DNA from: Jonesiaceae bacterium BS-20
GTDB lineage: Bacteria > Actinomycetota > Actinomycetes > Actinomycetales > Cellulomonadaceae
DNA length: 64,000 bases
Direction: 5' to 3'
Assembly: GCA_039995105.1 (NCBI GenBank)
Contig: CP146203.1
Coordinates: 1,922,001-1,986,000 of the forward strand
Position numbers and translations under genes: made by a program. The notes under the pieces are model-generated. The model searched no databases, had not been told where the DNA came from, and was given only the letters and a program-made list of their open reading frames with translations. Shown one piece after another: positions 45,601-53,544 of the stretch (position 1 is the stretch's first letter; every line of letters begins with the position of its first letter).

Positions 45601-46900
45601 CGTCCTTGGGCGTGGCTTCAAGAGCAAATGATTGGCCATCAACACCCGGCGCAAAGGCAATGTTGTAATTCTCGGTTACATTTGTTTGTCTGCTTCCGCT
45701 CGGCCCGTAGCGCTCGGTGATTGCAAAACCGTCAAGAACATAAGCATTGTCCTTGAAGTACAGGCGGTGGGTTTCAGACAGCGTGTCCGTCAACGTAAGC
45801 GAAGGCTCATCCTTGAGGACATCTCCGTCAACCACAATATTCCACTCAATGCGGCCGTCTCGGTGCCCGCCCGAGAGAATTTTTCCAGTCTTGGCAACGT
45901 TCAACCCGGGGTTGAAGTCTTGACCAACGCCAATCTCACCGGAGGACTCACCATTGATTGTGGCTTCGTTGGTGTACTGGGTACCGACCGGGTCAATCTC
46001 GCCGTTCAGGGTGCAGGTGCTGTACGTAATGATGTACTCGACGTTCTCATCAAAACCTCCGGCAGGCTTGGCCAAATCGATCGCAAAGTCGTTTTCCGCA
46101 ACAGATTTATTGATCGCAGCAATGTCAGTTACGTCCGTTACAACGTCGCCGCGTTTGGTCTGAACCTTCAAGTTAGCGGGGTCACAGAGCTGGTGATTGG
46201 GGCTTAGCGTCTCTAAGATGCTGACCGTGTCTTGGTCGGCTCCGGCAAGCATGGTTCCAGGAACCGAGATGGTCCAGTCTACCGACCACTTGTTTCCGTT
46301 CAGCGCTCCGGACTTCTTCCAGTCCTTTGGCAGTTCAACACCATCGCCGATCCCACCTTCACCGGGAAGGTCGACTGAAAGGTCTGTCCCGTTGCCGTCA
46401 AAAACTACCTCGCCAAGGTCCGTAACCTTATCAGCGGTGACCTCGAACGCGAACGTGCCGTTTACGAGTTCTGGCCACTCCTTGACTATGTCAGTGAGCG
46501 TACAAGTTGCCCTGTCGGATTCCGGATCCGTAACGCAATTTGCCCAGATTTCACCGCCCGCTCCTTTGAGGTCGAAAGGCACTGCGGTATCAAAGGTGAA
46601 TTCTGACGGTAATCCAATAAAGAAGTCATCCCCCGGAACAGGTTCAGCCGAGGAGGCGTCCCAGTTGCCGGAGACCTTGACCTTGTCACCAACGGTTACG
46701 GTCTCACCCCCACCCACTTTCTCGAGCACAATGTCACTGATGGTGATGCCCGGGTTTGCTTGGGCGGCAGTTGCCACGGTTGGTAATGCTACGAGCGATG
46801 TAAGCAGCAGCGCGAAAGCACCGAGCAGTGCACTGCCTTTTCGTATGAGCGACTTGCCCTTCGCTCGATGCGAGGTGCCAAGCTTCGAAGATGAAACCAC
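42638..46900 (-). CDS. Large LPVTG surface adhesin with DUF5979 repeats
   Basis: A 1,420-residue cell-wall protein. A signal peptide (about 1-45: basic, then LLGAFALLLTSLVALPTVATA) is followed by a ligand-binding-like head (GNWDASSAEPVPGDDFFIGL) and three related beta-sandwich modules with WTISVPGTML, WNIVVDGDVL and WDITVTGEQL, each leading to a (S/T)LxxTLSxxH element. After a Gly-rich linker there are about six DUF5979 repeats of near 100 residues, each with a TVTATWVDADDR-like strand and an E-V-T-L/F-T-E turn. The sorting signal LPVTG, a helix and the tail RGKRKE end it. GTG 46900 has AGGGGAAAAATCA upstream; the open frame extends to 47185 without a signal. A stalk-like adhesin is the likely role. 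Confidence 0.88.
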   Translation of the reverse strand: MVSSSKLGTSHRAKGKSLIRKGSALLGAFALLLTSLVALPTVATAAQANPGITISDIVLEKVGGGETVTVGDKVKVSGNWDASSAEPVPGDDFFIGLPSEFTFDTAVPFDLKGAGGEIWANCVTDPESDRATCTLTDIVKEWPELVNGTFAFEVTADKVTDLGEVVFDGNGTDLSVDLPGEGGIGDGVELPKDWKKSGALNGNKWSVDWTISVPGTMLAGADQDTVSILETLSPNHQLCDPANLKVQTKRGDVVTDVTDIAAINKSVAENDFAIDLAKPAGGFDENVEYIITYSTCTLNGEIDPVGTQYTNEATINGESSGEIGVGQDFNPGLNVAKTGKILSGGHRDGRIEWNIVVDGDVLKDEPSLTLTDTLSETHRLYFKDNAYVLDGFAITERYGPSGSRQTNVTENYNIAFAPGVDGQSFALEATPKDAGTKFQANPFQYVITYYTESTTEGLPDAGTEFSNAAVVNGKNASDTVKIPNRASGKTGSLSGKFVEIDGTEYSPQTTINWDITVTGEQLKGLDTDLTLTDTLSASHMVCDPEGALKLGDDITSRLNLVVEARDQIHNGGKVTVSLGNATAVLGENGTVIITVPKPDPALDGTLTGSSFSHEYKYVLSYTTCTTSGGMDTPGTEYTNSVEFYGHTFTGSETQHNSGGGTGEGVSRGSVAVSKVITDNAAASVIPADTEFTVHVKEIDPNGVTQVEYDLAVRADGSSVSGPNSRGSGWTIELSEPTFPSVPGVTFAKPVFAVTPGVTPSADGSTAVAELNPGKNIRVELTNTAVMGSAQVVKVVEGAAAALVDPEQEFMVTAAIDVAALGADFPAQPDRVISIKASEPINLDNLPIGATVSFSEVKPADDDVLTWGDPVISPSSIEVTAEHATDPAMITVINWVERTVGTFAIMKTVGGEQSSNPAVPSTVTVTATWVDADDRTQSKELTIPTDGTPVALGEDLLIGTEVTLTETPLNDGSSIAWAAPVWSGTGVEIDGESALVTIGRDPNATVSLENHAATSTAGISLIKGIAGEAAEAVSVDAQFPVIASWVDAEGEPQTREFMIDSNAPTSLGEDLPAGTEVTFTEGERPGIDTVIWGSITISGDGVTDHGDGRATIVISDQHEDLPLITVVNEATWAPGTFSLAKKVTGVLLDLEDVPDSVTVTATWADVQGQPQSKELELPTDGTPVAFGSDLPHLTEVTLTEDAPAGSPSFTWDSPTWAGEQINVADDGSAVLTIGAAVDAELVITNNATATLTSLALTKKISGSGAAQVTSDAKFPVTATWTDILGIEQVKEIEIVAGMPSLIENVPVGVEVQLVEGKFDVAKNLKWIGAQWAGEGDDVELTEGQNSTSVTIVLTGASPDAAKVELTNEFELIPDQPLTGLIPGLPVTGADLTPGKIAAIAVGLLVLVGGGAFLVIRGKRKE

Positions 46901-46986
46901 TGATTTTTCCCCTAGATGATCCAGTTGTGCGCGAGTATCTAGGTGCGCGATTCCACCCCTAGGTTCCACGTTCAAGTAAAAAATGT

Positions 46987-47009
46987 GGGTGAGTCCAAAG
47001 AACTCACCC
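46987..47009. promoter_or_regulatory. Inverted repeat upstream of the adhesin gene
   Basis: GGGTGAGT (46987-46994) and ACTCACCC (47002-47009) are exact complements spaced by 7 bases, about 90 bp upstream of the adhesin start. It could be an operator or a leader hairpin. The rest of 46901-47139 shows nothing that I can name. Confidence 0.4.
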
Positions 47010-47139
47010 GAGCCAGAGTATCGGAAAACGATTGCCGGATAACCACCATTTTCCAAAAAAACACCCATGAAATTACCCACGTTCTGCGGCAGAGCTCCCA
47101 CCCACGCCAAGACCGGGACGTTAGTCCCAAGCCGTGGGG

Positions 47140-48229
47140 TTACACTTGCAAACTTTTCTGCCGTAGGGCCACTAGCCGCAGGCAACTTCCAACCACAAGA
47201 ACCACCACGTCAATGGCAACCGATTTGGCGGGTAAGAAAATGGTTAAGGCAAGACAGCCGATCGCGCACACGATAGGCAGTACGCGAGGGTATCTACGGC
47301 ACCGCGTACTTTGGGTGAACCGCAGCCAACCAACGAGGCAGGTCCCCATTGCGTGCCATGGCCAAGCTTGTGCGGCCAATCCCGGTTATCAGTGCCAAGA
47401 GCGCACCAAGCGCGGCTAGACCTGCCCCAGCTTTGACAACGGGAACGGCCCAAGGCACGTGGGCGACTAGGTCCGCAAGCGGCGCCGAGGAAGCGGCTAA
47501 GGCATCGGGATCTAATGCCCATAGCGCAGTTGCCGCAATCGCAACGTACAGCACAAGCGCGACCCCCAATGAGGTCAATATAGCGCGTGGGATGGCAACC
47601 CGAGGTTCTTTGATCTCCTCGCCCATGGTCGCGATACGCGCGTACCCGGCGAATGCAAAGAACAGCAGGCCTGCAGACTGCAAAATCCCTGTCCAGCCAT
47701 ATTCGAAGATACGACCGGCGCCAAAAATAGCTAAGAAATCCGGGGCAGCACCGTTGGTCACCGGCCTCGAACCCAAGCCCAGGACAATAACACCTGCCAA
47801 GACACACAGAACCGTAATCACAATGATCTTGGTGAGTTGCGCGGTTCTGGTAACCCCAAAATAGTTGACAGCAGTCAGCCCCAGCACCGCCACAACCGCA
47901 ACCGGCTTTTCCCAACCGGCCGGCGCCAGGTAAGCGGCGCAGGTTAATGCCATCGCCGCACAGCTAGCGGTCTTACCTATGACAAAACTCCATCCCGCAA
48001 GGAATCCTGACCACTGGCCCAACCGTTCGCGCCCATAGACATAGGTGCCACCCGAGGTAGGGTACTGGGCGGCCAGTTGGGCTGACGAGGTTGCGTTGCA
48101 ATAGGCAATGACGGCCGCAATCCCCAGCCCCACCAGCAGACCCGCACCCGCCGCTGCGGCGGGCGCAAACGCGGCAAAAATGCCGGCACCGATCATAGAA
48201 CCGAGCCCAATCATGATGGCGTCGGTCAA
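47140..48229 (-). pseudogene. APC-family amino acid permease, internal deletion and frame change
   Basis: A membrane permease of the amino acid-polyamine-organocation superfamily. The 5' part is well conserved (AIMIGLGSMIGAGIFAAF, YPTSGGTYVYGRERLGQW, AFAGYARIATMGEEIKEP, LAMARNGDLPRWLAAVHP) but ends with a stop at 47294. A second frame then supplies the C-terminus (RRYPRVLPIVCAIGCLALTIF) as far as 47140. Between them about 50 residues normally present in relatives are gone. No good start codon is found either: TTG 48229 is in frame, and a TAG lies about 45 bases further upstream. The protein would lack the last helices. Confidence 0.78.
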
Positions 48230-48309
48230 CCCAAGTTTGCGCTCGAGCGCGGGAAAACTGCTTATCGCTCCGGTAATCTAGTTGCTACTATTAGCATGCA
48301 GGAAGTCCA

Positions 48310-48675
48310 CTAGCGCGAACAATACGACTTACGCAGGATTTTCTCCATGGCCTTGCCCTTTGCCAACTCATCTACCAACTTGTCGAGGTAGCGAATCTCG
48401 CGCATGGTGGGTTCCTCGACCTCTTCAACCCGCACGCCGCACACCACTCACTTAATGAGGGCGCGGTCCGGGTTCATGTGCGGAGCTTGGTCAAAGAATG
48501 TTTCAAAGTCTGTTTCATCGGAAAGCTCCTTGGCCAGACTTTGCTCATTGTGCCCGGTCAGCCAGGTGATGATCTGGTCAACTTCCTCTTTGCTGCGACC
48601 CTTGCGTTCAGCTTTGGTGACGTAGTGCGGATACACGCTGGCAACACTGGTTGTGTAAATACGGTGCTTAGTCAT
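48310..48675 (-). pseudogene. DUF2200 protein interrupted by a single TGA
   Basis: A homolog of the DUF2200 (COG4898) family, normally about 115-120 residues. The first 75 codons ([54 protein letters not shown]) end at TGA 48448-48450. The frame then continues perfectly with [20 protein letters not shown] and [18 protein letters not shown] to a natural TAG at 48310-48312. Relatives have Gly at the stop position, so one base change (GGA to TGA) explains it. Apart from that the gene is intact and may be a very recent loss. Confidence 0.88.
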
Positions 48676-48716
48676 GTTCAGTTCACTCCCGAACAGAATT
48701 TGGTCCTACCTGCATG

Positions 48717-50165
48717 TTAACCCGCGTGGACCAGACTCTCAGACTTTAAGTGCGGCATGAGTTCTTCCTTGGGTCCGCGGATGCAAACTGCTGCAATACC
48801 CGAGCCAGCCACCATAGCTATTGCCGCTGCAATAAACGTAGCCGAATATCCCTTGGTGAAAGCCTCAAGTAGGGGCTGGCCCACAAGGGAATCGGTTGCG
48901 CCCGCAGCCGACACATATAGTGCGGTCAAAACGGAAACCCCGATTGAACCGCCAATCTGCATAGCGGAGTTTGCCGTCGCTGACGCAGCACCGGCATCGG
49001 AAGGGGCAACTCCAAGCAGCGCAAGGTTTTGCAAAGGCACAAACACAAAGCCCATACCGCACCCCATGATGACAAGGGCCGGCAGCACTTGGGTGAAGTA
49101 GTTGCCATCGGCGGTGATCCGGCTCAGGTAAACCAAACCACCGGCCACCAGGAGTGGGCCACCAATGAGAATGAGGCGTGGGCCAACGTCAGTCAGTAAC
49201 TTGGTGGCGATCGGGGCCATCGCCATGATGGCAACCGTCATGGGTAGCGTAGCTAGACCTGCCTGCAGCGGCGGCAGTCCCACGACAATCTGCAGGTGCA
49301 ACGCGAGGTACAGCATGGCCGCAATCATGACAATCCCTGCAATTGCTTGAAGCCCTAGAGCCCCCGCACGGACCCTGTGCGTCAAAATGTGCAACGGCAA
49401 GAGGGGCTGGGCAACTTTCGTTTCGATCCACACAAATAGTGCCAGCAACACCAAGCCCAAGCTCAGGAAGGCAATGGTGCCCACACTCCCCCAACCTTGT
49501 TCAGCAAGGCTGAACCCATATACCAAGGTGCCTAGGCCAAGCGTCACCGTAATAGCGCCCCAGACGTCATACTTGTTGTCGCCGTCAGCCTTGCTTTCGC
49601 TCAGGAATAGCACGCCACCAATGAGGCCAAGGATGACAAAAAAGACATTAACCAAGAGGCACCAGCGCCAGTCTGCAAACTCGGTCAGGATTCCGCCCAA
49701 GACTAGCCCTATGGCTGCGCCGGTTCCCGCGACGGTGCCAAAAATGGCAAACGCCGTGTTGCGTTCCCGTCCGTGTGTGAACGTCACCGTCAACAATGAC
49801 AGAGCGGCGGGGGCAAGCATCGCCGCGAAAACGCCTTGCAGGCCGCGACCAATGATGAGCTCAAACCCGGTTTGGGCAAGCCCCGCGTAAACGGAAGCCA
49901 CCCCAAACCCAATCATGCCGGTCAGGTAGGTGCGTTTGCGACCCCAATAGTCGGCGATTCGCCCGCCCAGCAGGAGCAACGCACCAAAGGCGAGTGCGTA
50001 GGCGGTGATGACCCACTGGCGTTGGCTGTCTGAGAATCCAAGTTCCAGTTGGGCCTGCGGCAACGCAATATTGACGATTGTGCCGTCAAGAACAACAACC
50101 AGTTGGGTAAGTGAAAGGACTGCAAGTACCCACCAGCGCCGTGATGAGTTTTTGGAAAGCGACAT
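48717..50165 (-). CDS. MFS drug exporter, DHA2 (EmrB/QacA) family
   Basis: A 482-residue proton-coupled exporter with fourteen predicted helices. Marks: VVVLDGTIVNIALPQAQLEL (motif D1), LLLGGRIADYWGRKRTYLTG (motif A), and GRGLQGVFAAMLAPAALSLL with motif C-type GTVAGTGAAIGLVLGG. The 14-helix form with IETKVAQPLLPLHIL between halves is typical of EmrB/QacA pumps for drugs or dyes. ATG 50165 follows CCGGAGGATTTTTT. Its leader (50166-50280) can fold so as to hide that ribosome binding site. Confidence 0.93.
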   Translation of the reverse strand: MSLSKNSSRRWWVLAVLSLTQLVVVLDGTIVNIALPQAQLELGFSDSQRQWVITAYALAFGALLLLGGRIADYWGRKRTYLTGMIGFGVASVYAGLAQTGFELIIGRGLQGVFAAMLAPAALSLLTVTFTHGRERNTAFAIFGTVAGTGAAIGLVLGGILTEFADWRWCLLVNVFFVILGLIGGVLFLSESKADGDNKYDVWGAITVTLGLGTLVYGFSLAEQGWGSVGTIAFLSLGLVLLALFVWIETKVAQPLLPLHILTHRVRAGALGLQAIAGIVMIAAMLYLALHLQIVVGLPPLQAGLATLPMTVAIMAMAPIATKLLTDVGPRLILIGGPLLVAGGLVYLSRITADGNYFTQVLPALVIMGCGMGFVFVPLQNLALLGVAPSDAGAASATANSAMQIGGSIGVSVLTALYVSAAGATDSLVGQPLLEAFTKGYSATFIAAAIAMVAGSGIAAVCIRGPKEELMPHLKSESLVHAG

Positions 50166-50172
50166 AAAAAAT

Positions 50173-50261
50173 CCTCCGGGGATCTTCTTGGATGCCGGAG
50201 GTTTCAAGCCTCGGACCGATCTCGCATTGCGCTGCTCGGCCACCCTGGCAAATGTGCCAGG
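50173..50261 (-). promoter_or_regulatory. Hairpin-rich leader that can sequester the exporter ribosome binding site
   Basis: On the minus strand three elements appear in order. First, a CCTGGCA/TGCCAGG hairpin (50244-50250 with 50255-50261, loop 4). Second, GAGG-N7-CCTC (50209-50212 with 50198-50201). Third, CCTCCGG (50195-50201) complementary to CCGGAGG (50173-50179), the ribosome binding site itself. The CCTC block can pair with either side, so the two structures exclude each other, as in attenuators and translational riboswitches. No known riboswitch class was recognised. Confidence 0.5.
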
Positions 50262-50468
50262 CAGAGCAATAGCATAGCAGATTGAGCTAACCCGGTCACC
50301 AAAATGTGGTGGGATCAGTCGCGGAAAAGTCCTTCCATAGCCACGCCGGGTCACTCCTCGAATCCTAGATTCCGTGCGTCACACTGCAAGACCAGTTCCC
50401 GCCGCCACCGGCGGCTCGGTAGACTACGGGCAGCAAGCATGAATACCGGCGAATGTTAGGGATGAACC

Positions 50469-50951
50469 GTGTCTGAGCAAACCACAGATGTAACTCCGGA
50501 ATCTTTTGAACTCGACCACAACCTGGTCGTGGCCCCATACGTGCGCGTTGCGCACGAGGGCACCCTCAAGGGTGGCGGAAAAATTGTTAAGTATGACGTG
50601 CGGTTCACGCAGCCCAATAAGCAGTTCCTTGAAATGCCCGCCGTACACTCGGTTGAGCACCTCCTTGCCACCACGTTTAGGCAGGTCACACCCTATGTAG
50701 TTGATATCTCTCCGATGGGATGCCAGACCGGTTTCTACGTCGCAACCGACGGTGACGGGATCACCTCCTATGACGAGTTCCTCCAGATTTTGACTTCCGC
50801 CCTTGAACTCGCACTCGCCGCAGACTCGGTTCCCGGCGCCACCGAGGTGCAATGCGGTTGGGCCGCCAGCCACACCCTCGAGGGCGCAAAGGCCACCATC
50901 ACCGAATTCCTGAATGCCAAATCTGAATGGACGACCGTTTTCAATGACTGA
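50469..50951 (+). CDS. luxS: S-ribosylhomocysteine lyase LuxS
   Basis: A 160-residue metalloenzyme that cleaves S-ribosylhomocysteine to homocysteine and the autoinducer-2 precursor DPD. Metal ligands are His60 and His64 in HSVEH and Cys129 in [15 protein letters not shown]. The catalytic Cys85 lies in MGCQTGFYV and the general base Glu63 is also present. GTG 50469 follows AGGGATGAACC. Its stop overlaps the start of the nucleosidase gene, joining two steps of the activated methyl cycle. Confidence 0.96.
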   Translation: MSEQTTDVTPESFELDHNLVVAPYVRVAHEGTLKGGGKIVKYDVRFTQPNKQFLEMPAVHSVEHLLATTFRQVTPYVVDISPMGCQTGFYVATDGDGITSYDEFLQILTSALELALAADSVPGATEVQCGWAASHTLEGAKATITEFLNAKSEWTTVFND

Positions 50952-51474
50952 TCTCCTCGTATTTGCCCACCCGGATGAGGCTCAAGCCTTCGCCGATGTC
51001 CCCCACGTAGTCACCGGTTTTGGCAAGGTCAACGGCGCCTTTGGATTGACCAAAGCAATTCTTGAGCACAAGCCCGGCCGGGTTTTTGTGCTCGGAACCG
51101 CCGGGAGTTTGCGCGACGGACTAGGCACCAAGGTCTACCAAGCAAAAACCGCGTTCCAGCATGACGCCCCCTTCAGCGCGGGTGCGCACCACGGTATTGG
51201 AACCGAGCAGTTTGGTGACTACGTCACGATCGCAACCGGAGACACCTTCGTTGCCGACGCAGAGAAAAAGGCGCACTGCCTCGAGCTCGGCGCCGACCTA
51301 GTGGACATGGAAACAGCCGTCTACTTGCAGATTGGGGCAGCTTTGGACACCCCGGTGTACGTGCTCAAGACGCCGTCCGATGACGCAGACGAGGGCGCGG
51401 ACAAGCTCTGGGACATTGTGGTTAAGGAATGCTCGCAGCGCTTACGCGCATTTTACGATGCCAACCTTGCGTAG
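50944..51474 (+). CDS. MTA/SAH nucleosidase-family protein
   Basis: A short (176-residue) nucleoside phosphorylase-fold enzyme expected to split S-adenosylhomocysteine (and methylthioadenosine), giving the LuxS substrate. Features: [41 protein letters not shown] with the substrate-binding Met-Glu pair, and [10 protein letters not shown] with the catalytic Asp. It is shorter than E. coli MTAN (232), mostly in the N-terminal half, as in other actinobacterial members. The ATG overlaps the luxS stop by eight bases (ATGACTGA), so expression is translationally coupled. Confidence 0.85.
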   Translation: MTDLLVFAHPDEAQAFADVPHVVTGFGKVNGAFGLTKAILEHKPGRVFVLGTAGSLRDGLGTKVYQAKTAFQHDAPFSAGAHHGIGTEQFGDYVTIATGDTFVADAEKKAHCLELGADLVDMETAVYLQIGAALDTPVYVLKTPSDDADEGADKLWDIVVKECSQRLRAFYDANLA

Positions 51475-51491
51475 TTCCCGTTAGCCTCAAT

Positions 51492-51546
51492 TTTCCAGTA
51501 GTTCTGCCCACTTTTCGACATGAAATTTGGGCAGAACTACTGGAAA
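51492..51546. terminator. Perfect 19-bp terminator after the luxS operon
   Basis: Arms 51492-51510 (TTTCCAGTAGTTCTGCCCA) and 51528-51546 are exact complements with a 17-nt loop that itself contains TTTC/GAAA. It lies between two convergent genes and carries A/T at its base on both sides, so it should act in both directions. Confidence 0.88.
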
Positions 51547-51553
51547 GTTTGAA

Positions 51554-52057
51554 TCAGATGATGCCGTCCTGGGTGACGGTCAGACCAAGTTGGACTCCTC
51601 CGTTGTCACACTGCGGCCCATTTGGGTAAATACGCTTAGGGGTAACCGTGGCTGATTCCAGCAAGATCTGACCATCGTTTGCGTCCCACAACGCCACGAC
51701 AACCTCAACCTCGGACTCAGGTAGCCCGTCGAATGGCGCAAAGCCCGTCCTGCCGCCATCGGGAACCGCAACCGCGGAGCAACTGTCATCGGGGTCGTCC
51801 CCCTCACAGCCTTGAGATTCGGTCGTTGTCGAGGCAAATAGCTCCACCTCGACCGCCTCGCATTCTTCTTCTTCCACGCAGATGGTCACCAGCGCTTTGG
51901 TAGCGTCTTTGGCCAGCGGTGCCGCGATGTTCAATGACACCCCCTGTGCGACCCCGATTTCGGTGCAGGCTATCGGCTGCTCGCCGCATCCAGCCAGCAT
52001 CGACGCTGCAACTACCAACGAGATTCCACCGAGTAGCATCTTCATATTGATCATCAT
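51554..52057 (-). CDS. Secreted lipoprotein of unknown function
   Basis: A 167-residue lipoprotein. Its signal peptide ends in a lipobox MLAGCGEQ (Cys about 24). The mature part has several Cys (IACTEIG, VTICVEEEECEAVEV, GCEGDDPDDSC), an acidic patch and a C-terminal beta-rich part (PNGPQCDNGGVQLGLTV), suggesting disulphide bonds outside the membrane. No named family is recognised. The start could be any of the Met codons at 52057, 52054 or 52045. It is followed on the same strand by neither a partner nor an obvious operon gene. Confidence 0.7.
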   Translation of the reverse strand: MMINMKMLLGGISLVVAASMLAGCGEQPIACTEIGVAQGVSLNIAAPLAKDATKALVTICVEEEECEAVEVELFASTTTESQGCEGDDPDDSCSAVAVPDGGRTGFAPFDGLPESEVEVVVALWDANDGQILLESATVTPKRIYPNGPQCDNGGVQLGLTVTQDGII

Positions 52058-52067
52058 GCCATGCGTT

Positions 52068-52529
52068 TTAGCGGTACCGTGCTACTTCTCGCTTGATACC
52101 TGCAACATCGAGTTTGAGGGCGTCGGCACGGATGACCGTTCCATCAATTCCCGTGATTCGTACGGCCGGGGACCAGCGGATAACAAACTCTTCGATGTTC
52201 ACAACCGAGCTATATGGAATCCGTTTGATCCGCCTCGATGGGGTCCGTTGCATGATTTCCATGGGCAGCAGCACAATATAGTTGTTGCGGTAATACAGCA
52301 TTGCCCAGATCCCAAACGCCAGCATGCCTGTCCCTAGAACAATGAAGGCGATCCCCTGACCAAGGCTGGTTGGCGCTGCGGTTGGCGCTTGATTTGGTAG
52401 TAGGCCGCCGACACCGGCTAACGCCAGCAGCACACCTAGGAACATGGCAAATACGGCCATCACCGCCAATCCCTTTTGCTGACGGATGGCACCCTGCGGT
52501 AGTGCCTTGCGATACTTACTTTGATTCAT
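52068..52529 (-). CDS. Two-helix membrane protein with PH-like domain (paralog E)
   Basis: A 153-residue protein with two helices (about 22-44 and 58-80) and a cytoplasmic PH-like tail: RIKRIPYSSVVNIEEFVI, AVRITGIDGTVIRADALK. It is clearly homologous to the next gene upstream (52551-53093) and more distantly to 30400-30819. ATG 52529 follows GGAAGTCGGGCA, and 21 bases separate it from the upstream paralog, so the two are a tandem duplication and likely one operon. The function is unknown. Confidence 0.68.
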   Translation of the reverse strand: MNQSKYRKALPQGAIRQQKGLAVMAVFAMFLGVLLALAGVGGLLPNQAPTAAPTSLGQGIAFIVLGTGMLAFGIWAMLYYRNNYIVLLPMEIMQRTPSRRIKRIPYSSVVNIEEFVIRWSPAVRITGIDGTVIRADALKLDVAGIKREVARYR

Positions 52530-52550
52530 TGCCCGACTTCCAATGTTGCA

Positions 52551-53093
52551 TTATTTTCTTTGCTGCCTGCTGCGCCGTCGATCTTTCGACTCGCTGCTGG
52601 TCTTACCCGGCCTACCGTGACGTGGCGCCTTCCTCCTGATCGCCAGGATGTCCAGCCCGTCACTATCTGTTTGGATCACGGTGCCATCGGATCCGGTGAT
52701 CTTGACCTGCCGTGAGTTGTGGACAATGATCTCTTCCACCTCGACAATTTCGCGGTACGGAATGCGCTTGATTCTTTTGCTGGCGGTCCGCTGGACAACC
52801 TGGGTTGGTTCGATCGCAACGTAACTGAACCTGTAATACGCCCAAGCCCAGACGCCAACAGCTACAACCCCTAGGCCGGACACAACCGATGCAATCGCCG
52901 CGCCCATGGGCATGGCGTTGCTATTAGTATCAACATCAGAAAATAGTCCAACAACCCCGACGCCCCCTAGGACCCCACCCGCTACCAAGCAAAATCCAGA
53001 AAGAATAATGAGTGACCAGTGCTGCCGAACAGCACCGGCCGGAACCGCTGCAGTTGCCTTACCGCGCTTCAAATTGCGCACGCCAGTCCTCAT
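52551..53093 (-). CDS. Two-helix membrane protein with PH-like domain (paralog F)
   Basis: A 180-residue paralog of the neighbour. Two helices lie at about 28-50 and 65-88, then the PH-like domain (RIKRIPYREIVEVEEIIV, QVKITGSDGTVIQTDSDG). A basic tail rich in Arg, Lys and Ser (KDRRRSRQQRK) is unique to this copy. The R-I-K-R-I-P-Y core is identical in both tandem copies. No further function can be deduced. Confidence 0.68.
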   Translation of the reverse strand: MRTGVRNLKRGKATAAVPAGAVRQHWSLIILSGFCLVAGGVLGGVGVVGLFSDVDTNSNAMPMGAAIASVVSGLGVVAVGVWAWAYYRFSYVAIEPTQVVQRTASKRIKRIPYREIVEVEEIIVHNSRQVKITGSDGTVIQTDSDGLDILAIRRKAPRHGRPGKTSSESKDRRRSRQQRK

Positions 53094-53270
53094 CTCGCGT
53101 CATACCCCGCAGGTGCCATTGGCTGGCCACATTCCATGAGAGTTTACGCATGGGCCTATTTTCCACCATGTTTCGGTTCTGAGGATACAACCAAGCCGGG
53201 TGTTACTCCCCATACCTGTGTCATCTGCCCCGTGTGGACCACCGCAACCGGTGTCCTGAGACAATGGGAT

Positions 53271-53504
53271 ATGACTTCACCAGCAAAGCCAAAGTTCAAA
53301 GTCGCTTGGATTCTACTTTTCCTAATGTTCATTGTTGTAACAACTATGTTCGGGTCGACCAGTGTTGGTACCTGCGTAGACTACGCCGAGGGCGCGGGTG
53401 AAAGTTATTGCAAGGACCAAAACTACCTACTGGCCAACCCGCTGCTCGCGGTGACATTACTGGTTGGGTTGGGCTGGAGCGGGTTTCAAGTCTTCAAGAA
53501 GTAG
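53271..53504 (+). CDS. Small two-helix membrane protein, unknown
   Basis: A 77-residue protein with helices at about 11-30 (VAWILLFLMFIVVTTMFG) and 53-72 (LLAVTLLVGLGWSGFQVF), and a short external loop with two Cys (GTCVDYAEGAGESYC) that could form a disulphide. No family is recognised. It begins at an ATG inside a longer open frame; GGGATATG gives only a weak ribosome binding site. Confidence 0.5.
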   Translation: MTSPAKPKFKVAWILLFLMFIVVTTMFGSTSVGTCVDYAEGAGESYCKDQNYLLANPLLAVTLLVGLGWSGFQVFKK

Positions 53505-53544
53505 CAAATATGTAGCAGCCAAGCTTCCCGATGCCCCACATCCG

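Noticed and set aside
44472-46919. Several long plus-strand frames (up to 275 codons) opposite the large adhesin
   Set aside because: They mirror the repetitive Thr/Ser/Val codons of the adhesin gene, giving Ser/Thr/Pro-rich nonsense proteins without starts or domains.
3099-48675. Stop-codon reassignment as an explanation for in-frame TGA codons
   Set aside because: TAA and TAG also interrupt genes, frame changes accompany them, and intact genes use TGA as a normal end.
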